Shown: piece by piece, positions 1 through 4,497 of the stretch
How positions within the stretch are numbered: position 1 is the stretch's first letter
Layout of the letters: each line of letters starts with the position of its first letter
Assembly (NCBI GenBank): GCA_001803705.1
Contig: MHDY01000147.1
Location: 1-5,247 of the forward strand
Direction: 5' to 3'
Source of the DNA: Nitrospirae bacterium GWC2_56_14
Lineage (GTDB): Bacteria > Nitrospirota > UBA9217
DNA length: 5,247 nt
Translations under genes and position numbers: made by a program
The notes under the pieces: model-generated
Seen by the model: the letters and a program-made list of their open reading frames with translations, nothing else
Database searches by the model: none
What the model was told of the DNA's origin: nothing

Positions 1-2223
1 TGGGAGCCTGCAACAGGTCTTTATGAATGGGACCAACGTGCCCGTGCCATCTTCAGCCTCCCCCCCGAGAAAGAACTGTCTCTCGACGATTTCTCCTTGC
101 TGATCATGCCTGAAGACAGGGACGGGGCATATGAAGCAGCGTGGAGATCATTCAATGAGGTCGAGCCATTACAATCAGAATATCGGGTCATTTGGCCGGA
201 CAGATCTCTCCATTGGATCTTGGCTCAAGGGCGGGTGAGTTGTGACGAGAGGGGAAAGCCCCAGCGGATGCTGGGGATAGTGCTCGATATCACGGAACGC
301 AAGCTGTACGAACAGGATCTTTCAAACGCGCGAGACGCGGCGGAGGCGGCAGCGCGGGCGAAGACCGATTTCATGGCCAACATGAGCCACGAGATCCGTA
401 CCCCCATGAACGGAATCCTCGGCGTGACCGACCTTCTGCTGGAGACCGAGACGACCCCGCTCCAGCGTAAATACCTCGAGATGGTGAAGGGCTCGGGGGA
501 AGCACTGCTATCGGTGGTGAACGATGTTCTCGATTTTTCCAAACTAGAGGCGGGAGCGATGGCCCTCGAAGCGATCGAATTCAATCCGCGGGAGGTAGTT
601 GAGAAGGCGGCCGAAACGGTGTCAGTACGCGCCTTCCAGAAGGGGCTCGAGCTTGTCTTAGTGATCGAGCCTGACATGACAGGCTTCTTTCTCGGCGACC
701 CTGCGAAGCTTCGGCAAGTCCTTTTAAATCTGCTGACGAATGCAGTGAAGTTTACGGAAAGCGGTGAGGTCACCGTTCGGGCTTCCGGAAAACCGGGTGG
801 TCCAGATAGATGGCGCCTTCGATTTTCCGTTACCGACACCGGCATCGGTATCCCCGAGGATAAAAAGGGGATGCTCTTTCAGAGCTTTACGCAGCTGGAT
901 GCCTCCACCGCGCGGTCATACGGGGGAACCGGCCTCGGTCTTGCCATCTCCAGACGAATTGTCGAAAAAATGGGAGGTGATATCTGGGCTGAGAGCCGCG
1001 AAGGAAAAGGGAGCACCTTCATTTTCGAAATAGAGCTTTCGAAGGTCGATCGCACACCCGCTGTCGAAGCTCCTGAGATGGTGAATCTTGCAGGACTGCG
1101 AGCCCTGGTTGTCGATGATAACGAAACGAATCGCCTGGTGCTGCATCAAGCATTAACTGCAAGGGGGCTGGTGGTAGAGGTCGCGGCACTTGGCGGAGAA
1201 GCGGTACGAAAAGCGTTCAAAGCTGCCGATGCGGGCGAGCCGTTCGATCTTGTGCTCATAGACCTGCACCTGCCTGACTTTGATGGATTCCAAGTAGCAG
1301 AGCAGCTTCGGGAGCGTTTCCCGCTCGAGAGCCTCGCGCTGATGATGATTACCTCCGACGACATTGCCGGAGGAGCCGGCCGTGCACGCCAGCTCGGGAT
1401 GTCGGCATACGTGGTAAAGCCGCTCCGGATTACCTCCTTGATGGACGCACTGCTGCACATGCGTGGGTTCAAGCCGGAAAAAACCGCAGAGCCGGCGGGA
1501 GGACCAAGTGATACCGAAACCGCTCCATCTTTTCCACTCTGCATTCATGTGCTGGTGGCTGAGGACAACCCGGTTAACATGACCGTGGTTCAGGCGATTC
1601 TTCGAAATGCCGGTGCGAACTTTACGGGTACGGTCAACGGTGCCGATGCGGTCAAGGCGCTCGACGGGGCAACTTTCGATGTGGTCCTGATGGATGTCCA
1701 GATGCCGGAAGTCGACGGATATGAGGCTACAAGCAGAATGCGTGCAAAGGGATTCGAGAATCCGATAATTGGTCTTACAGCTCACGCCTTGGAGGGTGAC
1801 CGAGAGCGATGTTTAAACGCCGGAATGGACGACTATGTGCCAAAACCTTTTTCCGCCAAGGAGCTTATTAACAAAATTACTCTGTGGACGAAGCAACGAC
1901 AGCCACCTCCTGTCGACCTGGAAAGGCTCCTCAGGCAGGTGGGGGGCAATCGTGCAATAGTGGATACCGTAGTGGCTACCTTTAAAGAGAACGCTACCCC
2001 TCAGCTCTCAGATATAAAAAGGGCCGTTGAGGCTATGGATCTTCCTGGCATTGAAAAAGCAGCCCACCGGCTGAAAGGAGCTGTGTCGGCGATAGGAGCC
2101 GACGGCGCGAAATGTCTGGCGGAACGACTGGAAAAGGCGGCCAGGGATAAGGAACTGTCGAAAGTGAAGCCGATAACGGAGCAACTCGAATCAGAGATTG
2201 CCAGGGTGGTGAAGGCGCTTTGA
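1..2223 (+). CDS. Hybrid sensor histidine kinase (PAS-HisKA-HATPase-REC-REC-HPt), 5' partial
   Basis: This is a multi-step phosphorelay kinase that autophosphorylates on His, passes the phosphate through its receivers to an internal HPt domain, and so feeds a separate response regulator. Residues are numbered from base 1. A PAS_3-like sensor domain fills about 1-102 and ends in the typical LGIVLDITER (91-100). A short Ala-rich signaling helix follows. The H-box has its phospho-His at 130. The ATPase domain shows the N-box (Asn247), G1 DTGIG (279-283), F-box FQSF (293-296) and G2 GGTGLGL (308-314). Receiver 1 has Asp372/373, phospho-Asp421, Thr451 and Lys473. Receiver 2 has Glu521/Asp522, phospho-Asp565, Thr593 and Lys615. 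The HPt motif HRLKG starts at His689. The frame is open at base 1, and the PAS fold begins before the first in-frame ATG (106), so the real start and any membrane or sensor part lie upstream. No transmembrane segment is visible here, so location cannot be judged. The signal sensed is unknown. Confidence 0.96.
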   Translation, partial: WEPATGLYEWDQRARAIFSLPPEKELSLDDFSLLIMPEDRDGAYEAAWRSFNEVEPLQSEYRVIWPDRSLHWILAQGRVSCDERGKPQRMLGIVLDITERKLYEQDLSNARDAAEAAARAKTDFMANMSHEIRTPMNGILGVTDLLLETETTPLQRKYLEMVKGSGEALLSVVNDVLDFSKLEAGAMALEAIEFNPREVVEKAAETVSVRAFQKGLELVLVIEPDMTGFFLGDPAKLRQVLLNLLTNAVKFTESGEVTVRASGKPGGPDRWRLRFSVTDTGIGIPEDKKGMLFQSFTQLDASTARSYGGTGLGLAISRRIVEKMGGDIWAESREGKGSTFIFEIELSKVDRTPAVEAPEMVNLAGLRALVVDDNETNRLVLHQALTARGLVVEVAALGGEAVRKAFKAADAGEPFDLVLIDLHLPDFDGFQVAEQLRERFPLESLALMMITSDDIAGGAGRARQLGMSAYVVKPLRITSLMDALLHMRGFKPEKTAEPAGGPSDTETAPSFPLCIHVLVAEDNPVNMTVVQAILRNAGANFTGTVNGADAVKALDGATFDVVLMDVQMPEVDGYEATSRMRAKGFENPIIGLTAHALEGDRERCLNAGMDDYVPKPFSAKELINKITLWTKQRQPPPVDLERLLRQVGGNRAIVDTVVATFKENATPQLSDIKRAVEAMDLPGIEKAAHRLKGAVSAIGADGAKCLAERLEKAARDKELSKVKPITEQLESEIARVVKAL

Positions 2224-2246
2224 AACATTCGAATTTGGAGAGTCTA

Positions 2247-2882
2247 ATGAAAATTTTGATTGCCGACGATGAACCCACTTACAGCGCCCTGCTTCAGGCT
2301 GTACTATCGGCTTCCGGTTACGATGTGGTTGTCGCGCGTGACGGCAGGGAGGCATGGGAGGCGCTCACGCCCGAAGATGCCCCACAACTGGCGGTCCTCG
2401 ACTGGTCAATGCCCCGGATGGACGGCATAGATATCTGCCGGCGAGCGAGAGAGGATGTGCGAAAAAGGTTTCTCTACATCCTCCTCCTTACCGGCAGGAA
2501 CCGGGAAGAAGACCTCATTGAAGCAACGGAAGCTGGCGCTGATGATTTCTTTACAAAGACTTTCAACATGAGCGAGTTCCTTCTCAGAGTAAATGCAGGA
2601 AGGAGGATCATCGAACTGCAAAACCAGCTTTCAGAAGCTGGCGAAAACGTTGCTGCTCAAGCTGTAGAGATAGAAACGGCCACAGCAGATCTGGAACATG
2701 CCGGCGATCTTTTTACCGGCAAAGTGCTGGCCGCAATGGAATCCATTGCAAGCCATGCGAAGAAGTTGGAGGAGATTTGTGGCACCGAACAGTGCAGGTT
2801 CTATTCGAGGGATATTTATGAAATTATAAGGTCTACACAACGGAGCATTTTGACAGTGCAGAAGTCTCCATTTAACGAATGA
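2247..2882 (+). CDS. Response regulator: receiver domain plus helical C-terminal tail
   Basis: A 211-aa regulator, probably the phosphate acceptor of the upstream kinase. Residues 1-120 form a complete receiver: acidic pair Asp7/Asp8, phospho-Asp52 in LDWSMPRMDG, Thr82 and Lys104. The residue after Lys104 is Thr instead of the usual Pro. No DNA-binding, GGDEF, HD-GYP or phosphatase domain follows. Residues 121-205 look helical or coiled-coil, with a Cys pair (C178, C183). They end in a segment resembling the second helix of a histidine-kinase dimerization domain. The start was chosen at ATG 2247 because GGAG at 2237-2240 sits six bases upstream. A TTG at 2220 overlapping the kinase stop would add nine residues outside the receiver fold and is less likely. 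The gap to the kinase stop is only 23 bases, so the two genes are probably co-transcribed. The output may be protein-protein signaling. Confidence 0.93.
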   Translation: MKILIADDEPTYSALLQAVLSASGYDVVVARDGREAWEALTPEDAPQLAVLDWSMPRMDGIDICRRAREDVRKRFLYILLLTGRNREEDLIEATEAGADDFFTKTFNMSEFLLRVNAGRRIIELQNQLSEAGENVAAQAVEIETATADLEHAGDLFTGKVLAAMESIASHAKKLEEICGTEQCRFYSRDIYEIIRSTQRSILTVQKSPFNE

Positions 2883-3006
2883 ATTGCCGCCTTCTCTGAT
2901 GAGATCGCACTCGGGTACGGCCCTTGGGAAGGCGCATAATATACACTGGCTCGGGTACCCGGTCAATAAAGGCCGAGTTCGTTTTACCGCCACGCATAGG
3001 GTGAGG

Positions 3007-3084
3007 CTTCCCCCTTTTTCTCGTTTTAACCTTCCATGTTCCAACTTCAGAATTGAAAAATAAGATGAAAGGGGGGAGTTTTTT
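3007..3084 (+). terminator. Possible intrinsic terminator of the kinase/regulator operon
   Basis: CTTCCCCCTTT (3007-3017) can pair with AAAGGGGGGAG (3068-3078) over 11 positions with one G-T wobble. The 3' arm is followed directly by six T (3079-3084), as expected of a rho-independent terminator reading right. It lies about 125 bases after the response regulator stop. The weak point is the 50-base loop, far longer than usual, so the pairing may be a coincidence of homopolymer tracts. Confidence 0.35.
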
Positions 3085-3149
3085 GCATAATTATGGTTTC
3101 ATTTCTTCTCGCGAAATGGGTCAAGTATCAGGAATCATCGTTTTTTGAG

Positions 3150-3205
3150 GGTGCAGGATGTTGCACTGCCACATGCAGAATGCTGCACCGATCGTGTGGT
3201 TTTTT
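3150..3205 (+). promoter_or_regulatory. Structured RNA segment with T-run; terminator or attenuator candidate
   Basis: Four TGCA words at 3152, 3162, 3174 and 3184 build two tandem perfect hairpins. One is GTGCA/TGCAC (3151-3166) with the hexaloop GGATGT. The other is TGCAG/CTGCA (3174-3187) with the loop AATG. CCACA (3169-3173) can pair with TGTGG (3195-3199) around the second hairpin, and six T follow at 3200-3205, giving a terminator-like fold. A competing pairing, GGTGCAG (3150-3156) with CTGCACC (3183-3189), crosses that stem and would prevent it. Either this ends upstream transcription, or it is a switchable leader for the secreted protein gene 100 bases on. It matches no riboswitch class I know. 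Confidence 0.35.
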
Positions 3206-3251
3206 ACTGCGGCGTCATATGCCATGCCCGTAAATTCAGCTGCTTACCTCG

Positions 3252-3268
3252 TTGGCACACTGCCTGTA
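3252..3268 (+). promoter_or_regulatory. Sigma-54-like -24/-12 promoter candidate
   Basis: TTGGCAC-ACTGC-CTGTA contains a perfect -24 element (TGGCAC, 3253-3258). At the correct five-base spacing it is followed by CTGT where TTGC is expected, with the favored A after it. The invariant G of the -12 element is kept but the C is T. Transcription would begin near 3279, leaving a leader of about 28 bases before the secreted protein gene. I see no enhancer site for an activator. One mismatch in the most conserved dinucleotide keeps this tentative. Confidence 0.3.
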
Positions 3269-3299
3269 ATAGGATTGATCATAATCTAACTACAGGAGG
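3263..3299 (+). promoter_or_regulatory. Hairpin overlapping the Shine-Dalgarno of the secreted protein gene
   Basis: CCTGTA (3263-3268) is an exact reverse complement of TACAGG (3291-3296). Inside it, TA (3270-3271) pairs with TA (3287-3288), and GATT (3273-3276) pairs with AATC (3283-3286) around a six-base loop. This gives about 12 pairs with one bulged G. The last three bases of the 3' arm are the first half of the Shine-Dalgarno AGGAGG (3294-3299). If the transcript starts upstream of 3263, the fold would reduce ribosome access. As DNA the same dyad could be an operator. It overlaps the sigma-54-like site, and transcription from that site would delete the 5' arm. Confidence 0.4.
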
Positions 3300-3306
3300 A
3301 ATGGAC

Positions 3307-3588
3307 ATGAAAGTAATCACCGTAACTGTAGCTGCCATGGGGTTGATTGTCGCGTTTAGCGCAGGGGACGTGCTTGCCGGTCAGACGAGGACTTCGTCTG
3401 GCAAAGGAGCGTCGGTTTCGAGCAAGGGAACGTCGGCGGTCCGACCGGCAGATTCCCAGCGCCGCGATGGGACCTTTCTTACCACCGGTACCACTGCGAA
3501 TGGATCTACCACCCGTCCGGCGAATGGGAAAGGCGTGATGGACGGTACTGGAATTTCAGTGCCCACCGTACCCACCACCGTTCAGTAA
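3307..3588 (+). CDS. Small secreted Ser/Thr-rich protein of unknown function
   Basis: A 93-aa protein I do not recognise. It begins with a standard Sec signal peptide: Lys at position 2, a hydrophobic core (about 3-18) and a VLA cleavage motif, with predicted cut after Ala24. There is no lipobox. The mature part of about 69 residues is roughly one third Ser/Thr, rich in Gly, basic overall, without Cys and with a single aromatic residue (Phe57), so it is probably unstructured or surface-associated. The start was chosen at 3307 because AGGAGG (3294-3299) lies seven bases upstream. An in-frame ATG at 3301 is only one base from that motif, and longer forms would mask the signal peptide. It stands alone on its strand, before a convergent lipoprotein gene. 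Regulation may act through the structured leader or the sigma-54-like site described upstream. Confidence 0.75.
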   Translation: MKVITVTVAAMGLIVAFSAGDVLAGQTRTSSGKGASVSSKGTSAVRPADSQRRDGTFLTTGTTANGSTTRPANGKGVMDGTGISVPTVPTTVQ

Positions 3589-3626
3589 CATCTGCTTCTC
3601 GTGCCCGGCTGTTGCGGCCAAGGGAC

Positions 3627-3668
3627 AAAAAAAGGGGACGGACCGATTATCTAAGTCAGCCCGTCCCC
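3627..3668 (-). terminator. Intrinsic terminator of the lipoprotein gene
   Basis: GGGGACGG (3634-3641) pairs perfectly with CCGTCCCC (3661-3668), with a 19-base loop. On the minus strand the stem is followed by seven T (the A-run 3627-3633), the classical rho-independent arrangement, 25 bases after the lipoprotein stop codon. Reading right there is no T-run after the stem, so it would serve the secreted protein gene only weakly. Confidence 0.85.
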
Positions 3669-3693
3669 TCTGCATTCACCTGAGGAACAATGA

Positions 3694-4053
3694 TTACCGG
3701 CGCCAGCCGGAGAAAAATCCGGGGCAATCGTTCCCCTCCCAGTTCCCGTAAACGATTTTATCGGCCCTGTCCGCTTGCAGCAGCCTGATACAGTACCTTG
3801 AATCGGCAGGCTGCGAGGGCTTCCGGGTATCCGGGGAGGCAAGGATGCCATCGTATGTGTTCCACAGGAACAGATGCTGTCCGTCAACGTTCAACTCCTC
3901 TGAAGGCGGGCCCCATGCGGCGATGACCTCGGGAATCTGTCGATCCTGCCAGGAAGACATGGCGGAATTCATCGCAATTTTGGTGCAACCACCGAGAACA
4001 GCAAGACCCAGAAACAACAACGAGATTTTGATCAAACACAAACCTGAACGCAT
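3694..4053 (-). CDS. Small outer-membrane-type lipoprotein
   Basis: A 119-aa exported lipoprotein. A short basic N-terminus and hydrophobic core lead to the lipobox LGGC, with Cys23 as the lipidated residue. Thr24 follows (no Asp), which by the E. coli sorting rule predicts the outer membrane. The mature domain has a Trp-x-x-hydrophobic repeat followed by AAWGPP (45-50), a Trp at 64, and a C-terminal pattern of Cys88, a hydrophobic strand and NWEGNDC (104-110). This resembles small BamE/SmpA-like lipoproteins in which the two Cys probably form a disulfide. The exact function is unknown. The start is ATG at 4053, preceded by GGGGA at suitable spacing. A GTG twelve bases upstream lacks a ribosome binding site. 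The gene is monocistronic, with its own terminator downstream, and is divergent from the 48-aa ORF. I could not identify its promoter with confidence. Confidence 0.85.
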   Translation of the reverse strand: MRSGLCLIKISLLFLGLAVLGGCTKIAMNSAMSSWQDRQIPEVIAAWGPPSEELNVDGQHLFLWNTYDGILASPDTRKPSQPADSRYCIRLLQADRADKIVYGNWEGNDCPGFFSGWRR

Positions 4054-4214
4054 GGAATTCCCCACTTATTAATTTAAATAGATTGATGTATTTCCCGATG
4101 ACAGAATGTGCACCAATTTGCCACTGAATTTCAAGCTTCATCTTTACAGACTTCCAAATTTTCCGCTGAGATTGGGGGCACGAATCAGGAAAGGGCACGG
4201 CGGACAGGAAACTG

Positions 4215-4262
4215 AAAAATTTTTGTGGAGCATGTTGAAATCAGACATTGGCATTGCATAAT
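4215..4262 (+). promoter_or_regulatory. Sigma-70-type promoter with A/T-tract upstream element
   Basis: TTGAAA (4235-4240) is followed after 16 bases by CATAAT (4257-4262). A 17-base spacing to ATAATA is an overlapping alternative. A perfect AAAAATTTTT tract (4215-4224) lies where an RNA polymerase alpha-subunit UP element would bind. The predicted start is near 4269. Just downstream, ACAAT/ATTGT (4271-4275 with 4278-4282) and ATTG/CAAT (4278-4281 with 4284-4287) overlap as small inverted repeats and could be an operator. The promoter points to the 48-aa ORF at 4304. Confidence 0.6.
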
Positions 4263-4303
4263 ATAAATTCACAATGAATTGTTCAATTTTCTGGAGGGTG
4301 TTA

Positions 4304-4450
4304 ATGGTTGAAAGGAAACTTCAGCAGTATTCTGCTCTCACCGTAGCCCGGTGCATGAGAGCACTCGATGCCTATTTCGGGACCGGTTTTTCGGAAGGCA
4401 ACCAGGATATGCTTCTTCGTTTTGTCACGTGGCGCCTCCGGCAAATTTAG
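4304..4450 (+). CDS. Small ORF, 48 aa, unknown function
   Basis: ATG at 4304 follows GGAGGG (4293-4298) at five bases, a near-ideal ribosome binding site, and a good promoter lies 35-70 bases upstream. The frame encodes 48 residues ending at TAG 4448-4450. The product is slightly basic (seven Lys/Arg, four Asp/Glu) and has one Cys (17). It contains a likely amphipathic helix with YSALTVARCMRALDAYF (9-25), then a Gly-rich turn (26-32) and a second helix ending LLRFVTWRLRQI. There is no signal peptide or long membrane segment. I do not recognise a family. Support is from the expression signals, not homology. It could instead be the remnant of a longer gene or an mRNA leader. It converges on the nuclease-like gene with 47 bases between stop codons. 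Confidence 0.5.
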   Translation: MVERKLQQYSALTVARCMRALDAYFGTGFSEGNQDMLLRFVTWRLRQI

Positions 4451-4497
4451 GGGCCTGCCATTTCGGGTGACGTCTGCCCCCATGATCCTGGTCGGAT

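Larger units (their letters stand above)
2883..3306. other. 424-base gene-free but structured intergenic region
   Basis: I see no credible protein gene here on either strand. The first part holds weak dyads: a 7-bp inverted repeat (2888-2894 with 2928-2934, 33-base gap, no T-run), a 10-bp palindrome CGGGTACCCG at 2952-2961, and a CTCGGGTAC direct repeat at 2910 and 2950. A small CATTTC/GAAATG hairpin lies at 3100-3118. Three runs of six T occur at 3079-3084, 3141-3146 and 3200-3205. The more convincing elements (possible terminator, TGCA hairpin cluster, sigma-54-like site, hairpin at the ribosome binding site) are listed separately. The open frame from 3145 into the secreted protein gene starts with TTG without a Shine-Dalgarno and would bury the signal peptide, so I treat it as untranslated. 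Confidence 0.6.

Noticed and set aside
1153..1785. Long minus-strand open frame opposite the kinase receivers (210 codons), and similar antisense frames at 225-845 and 1146-1544
   Set aside because: They are antisense shadows of a strongly conserved multi-domain gene, with low-complexity or unrecognisable translations.
2888..2934. CGCCTTC/GAAGGCG inverted repeat right after the response regulator, as its terminator
   Set aside because: The loop is 33 bases and no T-run follows.
3141..3300. Cyclic-di-GMP (GEMM) riboswitch, considered because these are common in Geobacter-type genomes
   Set aside because: The conserved GEMM core, including the GNRA-type tetraloop and its receptor, is not present.
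3145..3306. N-terminal, Cys-rich in-frame extension of the secreted protein (from TTG 3145)
   Set aside because: There is no Shine-Dalgarno at 3145. The extension would put 54 residues before a clear signal peptide, while ATG 3307 has an ideal ribosome binding site.
4096..4125. Minus-strand TGGCAA...TGCA upstream of the lipoprotein as a sigma-54 promoter
   Set aside because: The spacing between the GG and GC elements is one base too short, and sigma-54 tolerates this poorly.
3884..4198. Minus-strand open frame of 104 codons overlapping the lipoprotein gene
   Set aside because: It overlaps the N-terminal half of the lipoprotein in another frame, has no good ribosome binding site and shows no domain-like sequence.
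4450..4481. GGGGC/GCCCC inverted repeat between the convergent 48-aa ORF and nuclease-like gene, as a bidirectional terminator
   Set aside because: It has only five pairs and a 21-base loop. There is no T-run on the plus strand and only TAAATTT on the minus strand.
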